Shown: positions 10,201 through 18,690 of the stretch, in pieces
Layout of the letters: the number at the start of each line of letters is the position of its first letter
Position numbering within the stretch: the stretch's first letter is position 1
Assembly: GCA_016711705.1 (NCBI GenBank)
Contig: JADJSK010000003.1
Coordinates: 186,001-250,000 of the forward strand
DNA length: 64,000 nt
Source of the DNA: Candidatus Brachybacter algidus
GTDB lineage: Bacteria; Bacteroidota; Bacteroidia; Chitinophagales; Saprospiraceae
Direction of reading: 5' to 3'
Program-made: the position numbers and the translations under genes
Notes under the pieces: model-generated
What the model was told of the DNA's origin: nothing
The model's database searches: none
What the model saw: only the letters and a program-made list of their open reading frames with translations

Positions 10201-12565
10201 TAGTGGGCTATCAGGAACCTCATCCTCGTTACCGGTAATTTGTAATGTGAATGGATCGATAACTGTTAATATTCAAGGAGGCAGTCCTCCCTATATTTAT
10301 TCGATCGATGGTCCAGTACAAGCAACTTCACTTCCTATTAATGATTTGACTTTTACTTTTAATGCTATCCCTCAAGGTAATTATCAAGTCATAGTTCTTG
10401 ATGTTAATCAATGTTTATTTTTATCAAATATTGGTGTTTCATTTGAGAATAATCTATCGAGTAATGAGATTATAGTACCAACGCATTGCGGAAAAGCTGC
10501 TGGAAGTATCGAAATTTCTGTTACTACAGGCCATTCACCATATACGTATTCAATTATTGGGCCTGTTCAAATGAGCAGTCCGATTACACCAATGAATACT
10601 TTTGTTTTTAATAATTTACTTCCAGGCAACTACACCTATAACATCATTGATGGCTCAGGCTGCATCATTACAAAAGATTTTATTATTGAGAACTTACCCG
10701 GAGTTAATCTCAACTCTGAATTCGTCCAAAGTGATTGTGGGCAATTAAATGGGTCGATTACACTCACAGCCCTGCAAGGCATTCCTCCATATGTATTTAC
10801 TTTATCAGGTCAAGCCGCCCAGACTTCCGGAAGTGTAAATAATTCGATTTTTACATTTTCTGGTCTTGGCGCTGGAAGCTACTCCGCCTCCGTATCTGAT
10901 ATGACAGGTTGCTTATCTGCATTGGAAATAATTATTACTGACAAAAATGGTGTCAGTGGAGTTACAAATGTTACGGGATCAAATTGTAATTCTCCTGATG
11001 GTGTTCTGAATGTCAAAGCAGTTGGAGGCATAGCGCCATTTGTCTATGAATTGTCGGGAGTTACAACAGCATCATCTGGCAGTATCCAAGAGAATAACTA
11101 CATTTTTTCAGGATTGTTATCTGGTATATATGAAATTAAAATAACGGATTCCATGGGTTGTATTTATATAGAAATGGATACCATTTTATCATTAAATACA
11201 CTATTAATCACAGCAACAGCCTCGCCATCAGAATGTGTTAGTGCAACCGGAGCTATTTTGATTGAATCAAATGGTGGCAGTCTTCCGATTGTATATGAAT
11301 TATTAGGGGCAACAATTATTTCCAGCGGAACGGTAAATTCTACTTCATTCAATTTTGAAAAATTATTGGCCGGGCCATATGATATCAAAGTGACTGACTC
11401 AAAAGGATGTGTTGCTGAATTGCAAGTAAATGTTGAAAATCAAAGTGGATTTAAGTCTGAAATGACAGTAATTTCAACAAGGTGTGGCGATTCAAATGGA
11501 AAAATAACATTAGCTTCCATTGATGGGATGGCACCTTTTTCATATTCTATTACCGGTCCAGTGACTTCTTCTATAAATGGAATTCAAAATACCCTATTCA
11601 CTTTTGAGAACCTACCGGCTGGTGAATACACTTACAATATAGTGGATGGACAAAATTGCAATATCATGGGTTTAGCTACAGTGAATAATAGCACTAGAAT
11701 AAGTTTTGAAGCAAGTCTTTCTGGGTTTAGTTGTGGTGGTGGAAATGGCACAATTACTATAAATAATGTGGTAGGAAGTCGGCCTTTTAGTTATAAGTTA
11801 AATGATGGCCAAGCTACTATGGACTCTGTTTTTTTAGGTTTAATTTCTAATACAAATTACCTTTTGGAAGTATTGGATGCAAATGGATGCAGAAGAGACA
11901 GTACTATTCTGACTACTGCGGATATTAGTTTTAAAGCAGTGACAGACACTGTTTACTTTGATTATTATTCAAATCCTGTAATATTCAATGTAATAGAAAA
12001 TGACGAATTGAATGGTATAAATAATTTTGAAGTTAACCCGGTTAATAAGCAAGTATTTAATAGTAAACTCGAACCAATAGGTACAATCATCAATGCATTG
12101 GGAGTCAGTGGAGAATTTGAATTTTACTATCATGGAAATTACAATAGCATAACAAAAAAATATGAATTGTTTTATCCAATGGACAAAGAATTAATCTACT
12201 ATCTATTGTGCACAGAGGAGTGCCCGGGAGCATGCGATACGGGCACTATAGTATTATTGAGTAAATATGAATGTATAGACAATAACAAGGATTATGTAAA
12301 TACATTCACACCGAATGGAGACGGTCAAAATGATGTGTTGGTGCTTCCTCAATTTCCTGAATGTTCAGTTCAGGCATCAGAATTTAAAGTTTTTAACAGG
12401 TGGGGCAAGGTCGTATTTAATTCAAAAAATTATGCAAATAATTGGGATGGAAAAAATGATCAGGGTACTGATTTGCCTGAAGGTACTTATTATTATGTGC
12501 TGCAATTAAAAACCAAGAATGGTAAAACTCATGTAATTAAAAATTTTGTAGAATTGATAAGATGA
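7265..12565 (+). CDS. Giant T9SS-secreted surface protein: SBBP propeller, SprB-like repeats, CHU_C sorting domain
   Basis: This 1766-residue protein has, in order, a signal peptide (1-19), an N-terminal domain beginning FTENKGQLTDLKGN (the 'ENKGQ' domain that precedes SBBP repeats, ~38-260), at least six propeller repeats of ~58 residues each carrying RIWGTYYGG (~265-680), about ten SprB-like repeats starting C-x-x-x-x-G-x-I and ending GxYxxxVTDxxGC (~715-1560), a linker domain, and a C-terminal sorting domain (FTPNGDGQNDVL...FNRWGKVVF...NWDGKNDQG, ~1678-1766). The sorting domain marks it for type IX secretion and surface attachment, typical of gliding or adhesion proteins such as SprB. A PorP/SprF gene follows after 34 bases, the usual partner arrangement. 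Confidence 0.93.
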   Translation: MKKISFLLPTLFFLNFGMAIRTSSGGVNPLPAIDQILTFTENKGQLTDLKGNLRPDILFCSMQKGMNIYIKNNSIIYLFQERVGSKLLPMGQNSLTENNTGQLHTYRIEMKLSGSNPNALVEVEGEQAGVTNFYLPHCPQGILGVKSYNKITIKEVYPGIDWVVYVKDQKAIEYDFVVRPGANIDNIKIKYDGAIDLKIAEDGSLKIKSPLGEVSESAPNSFTQDGVSIKSGFNLNTNILSFEIEKYNLNQSLTIDPTIVWQLDYGDSGTDATSCKVDLSGNFYLAGNTASSTGIASGGFDNTFNGGYDAFVAKFNSAGTRIWGTYYGGGGDEFVKGIAIDPSNNVLICGSTTSDAGIASGGWDNVFGSGTTDGFIVKFNTSGARIWATYYGGTNGDEVADITTNASGDIYFAGTTGSTASISTPGSFQPVRSELLDGFLVKFNSAGSRIWGTYYGGNEIDVCYSIAEDTDGNVFIGGSTSSGNGIASPGAWDTGYNGGTDGFLAKFNASGGRIWGTYYGGIDVDYFTEITTDSNNNLVGVGTTTSISNIASGGFDNSNGGGYDAFVVKFNNNGTRIWGTYFGGVGFEEGYSIECDPNNNIYAGGYAESSGLSYQGFQNTNNGGDAFLVKFNSGGSRIWSSYYGISNVIEQLVGISCLNSDILYFCGYNAFSIGLEGEEDNRSIQLGKGFLAKIDICNIIPTNISATICSGQTYNFNGQQLTLSGNYSASYVAFSGCDSLVNLTLNVINVIVTTSSTPARCDHPTGTATAMGSGGGPPYSYQWSNGGLTGTISNLVSGSYTVTVTDINNCKKIETVVVQNIIGISTINLNFTPTTCGLNNGTASAIGIGGTAPLEYSWSNFSNNSNLVDLPGGPYSVTITDDNECTYDTSFFIAFSLELTSNFDTLSPLCGQNNGAISINVQNGIGPYIFELIGPVHIVSNSLDEDNYTFDNLPAGNYFYRVTDSIGCIVENIVTLINDSGLSGTSSSLPVICNVNGSITVNIQGGSPPYIYSIDGPVQATSLPINDLTFTFNAIPQGNYQVIVLDVNQCLFLSNIGVSFENNLSSNEIIVPTHCGKAAGSIEISVTTGHSPYTYSIIGPVQMSSPITPMNTFVFNNLLPGNYTYNIIDGSGCIITKDFIIENLPGVNLNSEFVQSDCGQLNGSITLTALQGIPPYVFTLSGQAAQTSGSVNNSIFTFSGLGAGSYSASVSDMTGCLSALEIIITDKNGVSGVTNVTGSNCNSPDGVLNVKAVGGIAPFVYELSGVTTASSGSIQENNYIFSGLLSGIYEIKITDSMGCIYIEMDTILSLNTLLITATASPSECVSATGAILIESNGGSLPIVYELLGATIISSGTVNSTSFNFEKLLAGPYDIKVTDSKGCVAELQVNVENQSGFKSEMTVISTRCGDSNGKITLASIDGMAPFSYSITGPVTSSINGIQNTLFTFENLPAGEYTYNIVDGQNCNIMGLATVNNSTRISFEASLSGFSCGGGNGTITINNVVGSRPFSYKLNDGQATMDSVFLGLISNTNYLLEVLDANGCRRDSTILTTADISFKAVTDTVYFDYYSNPVIFNVIENDELNGINNFEVNPVNKQVFNSKLEPIGTIINALGVSGEFEFYYHGNYNSITKKYELFYPMDKELIYYLLCTEECPGACDTGTIVLLSKYECIDNNKDYVNTFTPNGDGQNDVLVLPQFPECSVQASEFKVFNRWGKVVFNSKNYANNWDGKNDQGTDLPEGTYYYVLQLKTKNGKTHVIKNFVELIR

Positions 12566-12599
12566 TAAATATTATTCAATTACCAATAAATTAATTTTT

Positions 12600-13595
12600 A
12601 TGAAATATAAATTAACAAAGTTATGGCAAGGATTCATGATAATAATGCTTATCATGATTGGATCACAATCTATATTTGCGCAGCAGCTTCCACTTTTCAC
12701 TCAATACCGTGAAGTTCAAGGCTTGATCAACCCTGCCTCTGTCAATCATGATTACTTTCTGGAACATTATAATGTGAGTGCAGGTGCCACATATCGCAGT
12801 CAATGGAACGATATCGCAGGTCATCCGGTGACAAGTGCTGTAAGAGCTGAATATATCATTGTACCGGAGAAAACAACCTTTAGCTTGTTGACCGGTGCAT
12901 ATTATTTGTCAGATAAGGCCGGCCTTACAAACAAACAAAGTGCTTACTTAAGACTGGGAACTATCTATTCTCAAAATCCTGCAAATAGCGGTATTGGAAT
13001 AGGAATGAACTTAGGAATGGTCTGGAACTCATTTAATTTTGGGGGAGTTAAACTGTCTGACCCTTTTGATATCTCTATTGATGGTGTCGACAGAACGAGT
13101 TATGTAGATGTGGGTGTCGGAGCGTATTATTACAAAACAATCAGACAAGGTGCTCTTAAGGGAGATCAGTTATATGCCGGCATTTCTGTTCCCCAGATAA
13201 TGAATCAATCTTATGTGGTTAAAAATGGAGAGCAGTCATTTACCATCAAGAGGATTCCTCACATATATGCGCATGCAGGCTACTATAAAACATTGTCTGA
13301 AAAAATGTATCTTTCAGGAAGTTTGTGGTATAAATACGCCAAGGGATCCAAATCGGTCATCGATTTTAATGCCAGAATGTATATGTTTGATAAGTTATGG
13401 GTAGGAGCAGGAATTTCAACAATTGGAATGATTCATATCGAAGCTGGAACCATATTGGGTAAATATTTTAATTTTAATAATTTTAATATGAAGATCGGAT
13501 ATGCAGCGGATCTAAATACAGGAGAACTTGCTCAAAATCTAGGAATAAGTCACGAAATAAATTTTGTATTTTTCTTTGACACTGAAAATAAATAA
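12600..13595 (+). CDS. PorP/SprF family type IX secretion membrane protein
   Basis: The 331 residues begin with a signal peptide (to about residue 28, IFAQ) and then the family hallmark QQLPLFTQYREVQGLINPAS, followed by beta-barrel strands with alternating aromatic residues and a C-terminal FVFFFDTENK. PorP/SprF proteins are outer-membrane barrels needed for secretion or anchoring of SprB-like adhesins; in Flavobacterium johnsoniae sprF follows sprB. Here it follows a CHU_C adhesin by 34 bases, so it probably serves that adhesin. The next gene starts only 2 bases after its stop, which puts it in the same transcript. Confidence 0.93.
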   Translation: MKYKLTKLWQGFMIIMLIMIGSQSIFAQQLPLFTQYREVQGLINPASVNHDYFLEHYNVSAGATYRSQWNDIAGHPVTSAVRAEYIIVPEKTTFSLLTGAYYLSDKAGLTNKQSAYLRLGTIYSQNPANSGIGIGMNLGMVWNSFNFGGVKLSDPFDISIDGVDRTSYVDVGVGAYYYKTIRQGALKGDQLYAGISVPQIMNQSYVVKNGEQSFTIKRIPHIYAHAGYYKTLSEKMYLSGSLWYKYAKGSKSVIDFNARMYMFDKLWVGAGISTIGMIHIEAGTILGKYFNFNNFNMKIGYAADLNTGELAQNLGISHEINFVFFFDTENK

Positions 13596-13597
13596 AC

Positions 13598-13822
13598 ATG
13601 GGAAATGAATTAGAACCAATTAATACGCATAGTCAGGCAGGTGAACCTGAAGAAGAAGAAATGATAGAGGGAGCTCAGAGTCAGCCACCACAATTCAAGT
13701 TGACAGCTAAAATGCATAATACCAATTCTTCTCCTTATGAAAATAGTGGAATAAATGATGTTGGTAATAGATTTGCATTTGGTAAATCAGCAGATTCAAT
13801 GGATGAGAAAAACATTTCCTGA
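13598..13822 (+). CDS. Small acidic protein of unknown function (74 aa)
   Basis: This 74-residue hydrophilic protein has no signal peptide or membrane segment, an acidic patch (EPEEEEMIEGA) and low-complexity Asn/Ser/Gly. The segment AQSQPPQFKLTA resembles leader regions I associate with some Bacteroidota proteins carrying a DUF4157-type domain, but that domain is absent here, so the resemblance may only indicate a remnant. It lies 2 bases after porP/sprF and 8 bases before the membrane-anchored M23 gene, so it is cotranscribed. Alternatives are a short cytoplasmic chaperone-like partner or a remnant. No function can be assigned. Confidence 0.5.
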   Translation: MGNELEPINTHSQAGEPEEEEMIEGAQSQPPQFKLTAKMHNTNSSPYENSGINDVGNRFAFGKSADSMDEKNIS

Positions 13823-13830
13823 TCAATGAA

Positions 13831-14553
13831 ATGAGCATTGATAGAAGAAAATTAATTATTAAACCAAAACCGGGTAAAAAAAAGGGTCAACCTTTTCTCT
13901 TGTCTCGAAAATTGTTATATATCGTTTTTGGAACAATAGCTTTTTTGGTATTTACATTTATTATTATTAATTTATTCCAAACGAAAGAAGGGTTGACTTC
14001 AAATAGTCTTAAAGTCAATAAAACTGAAGATAAGATTAGTGAGGAAACAATAGTCCCTAATGTTTATCAAGTGGATTTGAAGAATTTCATGGTTAAGTTA
14101 ATTCTATTGGAAGAGAAAATGAAAATCGGAGATATACTCGATTCAGTGCAGATTCATGCAACTAAAAAAGCAGCTATCAAGCGCATTATTGATGAAGACA
14201 AAATTTATCCGGATGGAACAAAAGTCCTACTGCTATCCGAAAAGAATTATCCTGATATTCCGGTTTATATAATTATTGAAAGTGATCCAAAAGACTATGA
14301 GATTATCTCAATTAAGGAAACAATTCCAAGAATTTCAAAGTATCCGAGGCAATTATCTGTCATATTAAAAAAGAAAAGGATTCTCATTGGTAAAGATGCT
14401 ATAAAATCTTTCATTGACCAATCGCATGAGGATTTACTCTCGAAGGTAGAAAATGTGCTTGCATGGAAAATCGACATGAATAGAATAGATTCTGGGAACA
14501 TTATTAAAGTTGCCTATGAAGAGCTTTATTTTAAAAAGCGTTCATGGGTATAG
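13831..14553 (+). CDS. M23 peptidase, N-terminal part (membrane anchor and LysM-like region); frame-broken
   Basis: Residues 1-28 are basic, a membrane span lies near 29-47 (LLYIVFGTIAFLVFTFIIIN), then comes a region that in typical Bacteroidota M23 proteins precedes the LytM domain. The end (LAWKIDMNRIDSGNIIKVAYEELYFKK) matches the family stretch just before the linker to the catalytic domain, but the frame then stops at 14551. Reading one base back in the A5 run at 14533-14537 continues as ...YFKKAFMGIGKLLALEW into the next reading frame with the length expected for the family. I therefore read 13831-15164 as one gene, either broken or frameshifted. Confidence 0.8.
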   Translation: MSIDRRKLIIKPKPGKKKGQPFLLSRKLLYIVFGTIAFLVFTFIIINLFQTKEGLTSNSLKVNKTEDKISEETIVPNVYQVDLKNFMVKLILLEEKMKIGDILDSVQIHATKKAAIKRIIDEDKIYPDGTKVLLLSEKNYPDIPVYIIIESDPKDYEIISIKETIPRISKYPRQLSVILKKKRILIGKDAIKSFIDQSHEDLLSKVENVLAWKIDMNRIDSGNIIKVAYEELYFKKRSWV

Positions 14554-15164
14554 GTAAATTATTAGCTCTGGAATGGATCCATCGGGATACAATTTTTAAA
14601 GCATATCTTATCCCAGGCAAATTTGATGAAACTGGTAAAGAAGTCTATTGTACCGCCGAGGGTTTGCCCTTGAAGGAATCATTCAGAAAATCACCTGTCA
14701 ACTATGGAAGAATTTCTTCACGGTTCAGCCCACGAAGATTTCATCCTAAACTCAAATATTTCAAAGCACATAAAGGGACAGATTTTGCAGCTCCAGAAGG
14801 AAGTCCTCTTTTTGCAATTGGTGATGGAAAAATCACTGTCGCATCGTTCACTTCTAATAACGGAAACTTCATTAAAATTCAACACGATAAGATTTATACT
14901 ACTCAATATCTTCACTTATCAAAATTTAAAAAAGGTATCCATGCAGGAATGGCTGTAAGGCAAGGGGATGTGATAGGATACGTAGGGCAGACAGGACTGG
15001 CCACTGGGCCCCATGTTTGCCTTAGGTTGTGGAAAAATAATGAACAAGTTGATTTTCTGAAAGAAAAGTTTCCTCTTTCAGCTCATATCCAACCATTCGA
15101 AATTGAATTATTCAGGAATGTCAGAGAGTATTATTCAAATTATTTACAAAGTTTAAATAATTAA
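14544..15164 (+). CDS. M23 (LytM-type) peptidase, catalytic part; frame-broken
   Basis: This part carries the LytM domain. HKGTDFAAP supplies the first His and Asp zinc ligands, YLHLSKF the strand His, and GPHVCLRLW replaces the usual HxH (GPHLHYE) with H-V-C. The Cys could act as zinc ligand or abolish activity; from memory related Bacteroidota proteins also have Cys here, so it may be a lineage trait. The first residues (GIGKLLALEW) continue the linker of the previous reading frame. ATG 14544 is only the first Met after the frame break. The full protein would be an inner-membrane-anchored peptidoglycan hydrolase, plausibly opening the wall for the neighbouring surface machinery. Confidence 0.85.
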   Translation: MGIGKLLALEWIHRDTIFKAYLIPGKFDETGKEVYCTAEGLPLKESFRKSPVNYGRISSRFSPRRFHPKLKYFKAHKGTDFAAPEGSPLFAIGDGKITVASFTSNNGNFIKIQHDKIYTTQYLHLSKFKKGIHAGMAVRQGDVIGYVGQTGLATGPHVCLRLWKNNEQVDFLKEKFPLSAHIQPFEIELFRNVREYYSNYLQSLNN

Positions 15165-15167
15165 GTT

Positions 15168-18161
15168 GTGCGATTTACTATAACCATATTATTAGTGCTA
15201 ATTATTTCTAAGATCCAAGCACAGTTTGATCCGGGGGACTATGCCTGGAAAATATTGAACAACGAAAGAAAGAGTCAAAATATACTCAAATTGGCAGAAA
15301 TAGTTAATGGTGATCTGATTGGCGTTGGATATTCTACACATCGTTCTGAGGGAAGAAAAGATATTTATTTCACCAAAATTAGTAAAAACGGCCAGATACT
15401 CAAGGCTGCTTCTGTAGGTGGAAGAAACGATGAAGAAGCACATTCAGTAGTTTATACACCAACTGGAAGAACTTTGGTTTGTGGATTTTCAGATTCCAAA
15501 AATGCAAGGCAAGGAGTAATTTTGGAGATAAATAAGGATTATAGTACGAAGCTTTTTTATCTGGATGAAACTCGAAATAATTCTGAGTATAATGATATTA
15601 TTTACGATAAGGACGAAAATTTTTATGTATGTGGAACTTCCAGTAAGAAGATGTTTGTGTCTAAGTTTAATGGGGAAGGTAAACTAATCAAAAATTATGA
15701 ATTCAGTAGTGAAGGAGAATCCAGTGGCAAGGCTTTATGTTACACAAAGGATGGAAATATAGTTGTAACGGGTTCAACCGAAAATAGAAAGGCATTTAAT
15801 AAGGCAGTTGTATTGATCGTAAAACTTAATTCTGACCTTAAAGAACTAGCTGTTTGGAATTATGGTCAAGATGATTGTTATATCGGAAATGATATAATTG
15901 AATTGCCGACAGGTGCGTTTGCTATAGCAGCAACAGGTTTTCGAAATAGAATGAATGCCCCTGCCATAGCTTATCTCTCAGCTAATGGTATTCAATTGTA
16001 TGGCCAAACATTTGCAACGTTCATTGAAGGAGGAGGAACAGGCTTGGCCATAACGCCATGTGGCGATTTAGTTCTTACTGGCATTGGGTCAGATGTCAGG
16101 GGAGCTAAAAGAACTTCCTCATTCGCGGTGAGAGTGAATCCCGGCAATCAGGGATCATTGGTTTGGAGGAAACCTTATTTTTTCGGGGGTGATTTTACAG
16201 ATGAATGTAATACTGCATATTGTACTTCTGATGGAAATGTTGTCCTCGCAGGTTTCACAAGTAATATTGTTAACCAGGATTATTATTTGTATGCGCTGAA
16301 ACCTTCTGAAAGGGACATTGAGTCAATGACTATTCTAAAAAAAGTAAAAATTCTTGAAATCTCAAGACCGGATTTATATCGAAATGATGTAGGTAATATC
16401 GAAATAACTTTAAAGAATGAATCGGGCCAGGATATAACAAATTTTAAGTTGAAAATTGAAGAATTAAATATCAATAGTCTGAATATTAGAATTCCGGATT
16501 TGTTATTAGTTGATAAAATCAAGGAAGGGGAGACAAAGAAAATAAATCTTCCTGTGAGTATTTTTGATAATTATAAGGAGAATGATCTTCAGTTAAAATG
16601 TACTGTAGTAAGTGCTAGTAACATTAATTATAGTTCCATGAATATTACCACTCAAATAGTGGGAACAAGAAGTCCCATACTTACATTTGAGGCAAATGAA
16701 AATACTGTAGACTTAAAAAATCGTCAAAAAATTAGTATCCCTATTGAAATTAAAAATTTAGGAAACTCAACAGCAACACTTAATAATCTGAATTTTAGTT
16801 TTAATGAGAATGTGTATTTGTCAAAAGACTTTGAAGTGCCAACAAATGTCGTATTAAAGAGCGGAGAAGGGCTTAAAATTGTTTTAAATTGTTATGTAGA
16901 TTCTCTTTTTAGAAATGAATTAATTGTAATTAATATTAAAATTGGTGAAACATCAGGTTTAAGAGTTCAGGATCAGGAAATTAAATATCATAATGTCAGA
17001 CGATCATTTAGTGTTGTGAATATGAGTGAGCTTATAGATGATTCGAAAGTCGTGACACTGGAACAGAAAGATATTGATATAGTTTTTCCAAATTTGCAAT
17101 CGATTATTTATTTGACCGATAGAAGATCTTACAAAGTAGATATTCATGGTGTAACAGATCTTCAGTTGCTGACATCAAAATATAGCTTTTTAATAAATGA
17201 AAAAAAAATACCTACAGACTCTATAATTACAAATTTGAACGATGGTAATTTTATAATTAATGTACCATTAATTTACGGAAATAATGAATTAGCTTTTCAG
17301 GATAATTCAGATAAGTCAATAAAGATCCTTAGTAAGATAAATGTCCAAAAGAGTGATGTCAATTATTACATATATGTAATAGGTACAGATATCAAAGATG
17401 AAGAGGGGAATCCGGTATTGAAAGTCGGTTTAAAAGATGTCAATGATTTCAACAATAAGATTAAGAGTTTAGGTCTAAACGAAAAAAATAAGGTGAATAT
17501 AACTTTATATAATACTTACACGACTACTACCGCGGTTAATATAAATGGATTATTCGAGTCGATTTTAAAAAAGAAGAATCAATTTAGGCCCAATGATGTT
17601 ATCATCATTTATTGGGTAGCGCAGGGTTTTGCCGCAGCAGATGGAAATATCTTGGTCAAAGGCTCTGATCTTTTTAGCGATAAAAAAAGGAAATTTTCTC
17701 CTGAATTGTATAGTAATCACCTGACAAAATATTTTATACCTTATTATCTTGACCCACTTCCGTGTAAGAAGATTCTGATGCTGGATATATTCAATAAAGA
17801 AGAGCTGACCGATGCTAAAGAAAAAGAAGTACAGGACTATGATTTGGTAGATAAAACGGTGAAAGCTATAAAGACTTTTAATAATTTTGACTATGTACTT
17901 TCCGGAGATCTTGGGCAAAAAAGTTATGAATTAGAGAATCTGAAAAATGGCGCTTTTACATATTCTGTATTACAAGCTTTGGAAAACAATAAAGCGGATA
18001 TCAATAAAGATAATGCCATTGAACTATCAGAATTTTTTGCAAATATATCTGAAACGATTCCTGAATTAATTGTAAAAAATCGCAAAGAAAAGTATTGGAA
18101 GCAAAATCCTTTACATCTGAAATCTAAGCCCGAAGAGGATGTGGTGATTTTTTATAGGTGA
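15168..18161 (+). CDS. Exported protein with degenerate caspase-like (C14) C-terminal domain
   Basis: This 997-residue protein starts at GTG 15168, 3 bases after the M23 stop, with a signal peptide (MRFTITILLVLIISKIQAQF). Residues ~20-380 look like repeated propeller blades (GDLIGVGYS, GRTLVCGFS, GNIVVTGST, GDLVLTGIG). Residues ~385-720 look like Ig/CARDB-type beta domains. Residues ~730-997 follow a caspase-like fold: YYIYVIGTDI, DVIIIYWVAQGFAAADG where active members have the S/G-H-G histidine, KKILMLDIFNKEE where they have DAC(S), then YVLSGDLGQ...GAFTYSVLQAL...ELSEFF. Both catalytic residues are missing (His to Gln, Cys to Phe by my alignment), so it is probably a non-catalytic scaffold or binding module. 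Cotranscribed with the adhesin cluster. Confidence 0.8.
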   Translation: MRFTITILLVLIISKIQAQFDPGDYAWKILNNERKSQNILKLAEIVNGDLIGVGYSTHRSEGRKDIYFTKISKNGQILKAASVGGRNDEEAHSVVYTPTGRTLVCGFSDSKNARQGVILEINKDYSTKLFYLDETRNNSEYNDIIYDKDENFYVCGTSSKKMFVSKFNGEGKLIKNYEFSSEGESSGKALCYTKDGNIVVTGSTENRKAFNKAVVLIVKLNSDLKELAVWNYGQDDCYIGNDIIELPTGAFAIAATGFRNRMNAPAIAYLSANGIQLYGQTFATFIEGGGTGLAITPCGDLVLTGIGSDVRGAKRTSSFAVRVNPGNQGSLVWRKPYFFGGDFTDECNTAYCTSDGNVVLAGFTSNIVNQDYYLYALKPSERDIESMTILKKVKILEISRPDLYRNDVGNIEITLKNESGQDITNFKLKIEELNINSLNIRIPDLLLVDKIKEGETKKINLPVSIFDNYKENDLQLKCTVVSASNINYSSMNITTQIVGTRSPILTFEANENTVDLKNRQKISIPIEIKNLGNSTATLNNLNFSFNENVYLSKDFEVPTNVVLKSGEGLKIVLNCYVDSLFRNELIVINIKIGETSGLRVQDQEIKYHNVRRSFSVVNMSELIDDSKVVTLEQKDIDIVFPNLQSIIYLTDRRSYKVDIHGVTDLQLLTSKYSFLINEKKIPTDSIITNLNDGNFIINVPLIYGNNELAFQDNSDKSIKILSKINVQKSDVNYYIYVIGTDIKDEEGNPVLKVGLKDVNDFNNKIKSLGLNEKNKVNITLYNTYTTTTAVNINGLFESILKKKNQFRPNDVIIIYWVAQGFAAADGNILVKGSDLFSDKKRKFSPELYSNHLTKYFIPYYLDPLPCKKILMLDIFNKEELTDAKEKEVQDYDLVDKTVKAIKTFNNFDYVLSGDLGQKSYELENLKNGAFTYSVLQALENNKADINKDNAIELSEFFANISETIPELIVKNRKEKYWKQNPLHLKSKPEEDVVIFYR

Positions 18162-18165
18162 AAGT

Positions 18166-18269
18166 GTGATCAGGTGATTGGGTGATCGGGTGATAGGGTG
18201 ATAGGGTGATCAGGTGATCGGGTGATAGGGTGATAGGGTGATAGGGTGATAGGGTGATCAGGTGATCGG
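18166..18269. repeat. 8-bp tandem repeat, 13 units
   Basis: Thirteen consecutive 8-bp units of the form GTGATNNG lie 5 bases after the stop of the pseudo-caspase gene. The variants are GTGATCAG, GTGATTGG, GTGATCGG and GTGATAGG, in a higher-order pattern (CAG-CGG pairs separated by runs of AGG). The length is not a multiple of three, and the position after a stop makes it a non-coding minisatellite. Confidence 0.9.
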
Positions 18270-18690
18270 ATAAGATATGTTATTTGACGTGATATGTGTT
18301 ATGTGACGGGTTATGTGTGATAATAAAGTAATAGCAAATATAACACCATTCCAATTTTTAATTTTCAAATATGATAGCGGATAATATTTAATATTGAGCA
18401 ATAAATAAATAATTATAAATGACAAATGATGTGCGGTAAATTATATATACTAAACGGAAATGGGTCTGACCATTTAATTAATTTCATAACAAACTGCAAA
18501 TTATTCTTAACCCACTATCAAACAGCAAACTGCAAACCCCAAGCATCTAATAAGCAAATTTAAATAATAGACATTTCTATTTCAAATCAGTATAGTTTAA
18601 TTGATATCCACATACATCGATAGTAAACGGAACGCCATTCTAATTTCTAATTTCTAACTTCTAATTTTTTTGATAACAAATAACAATTAA
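18270..18690. other. AT-rich spacer with heptad repeat
   Basis: No gene is supported here. The stretch is AT-rich low-complexity sequence between convergent genes. It holds four perfect-register heptads at 18638-18665 (TTCTAAT, TTCTAAT, TTCTAAC, TTCTAAT), a motif that recurs in other spacers of this window (near 37360 and 45150). Confidence 0.6.

Noticed and set aside
18166..18269. Possible CRISPR or coding repeat
   Set aside because: 8-bp period without spacers; it is not a multiple of three and follows a stop codon.
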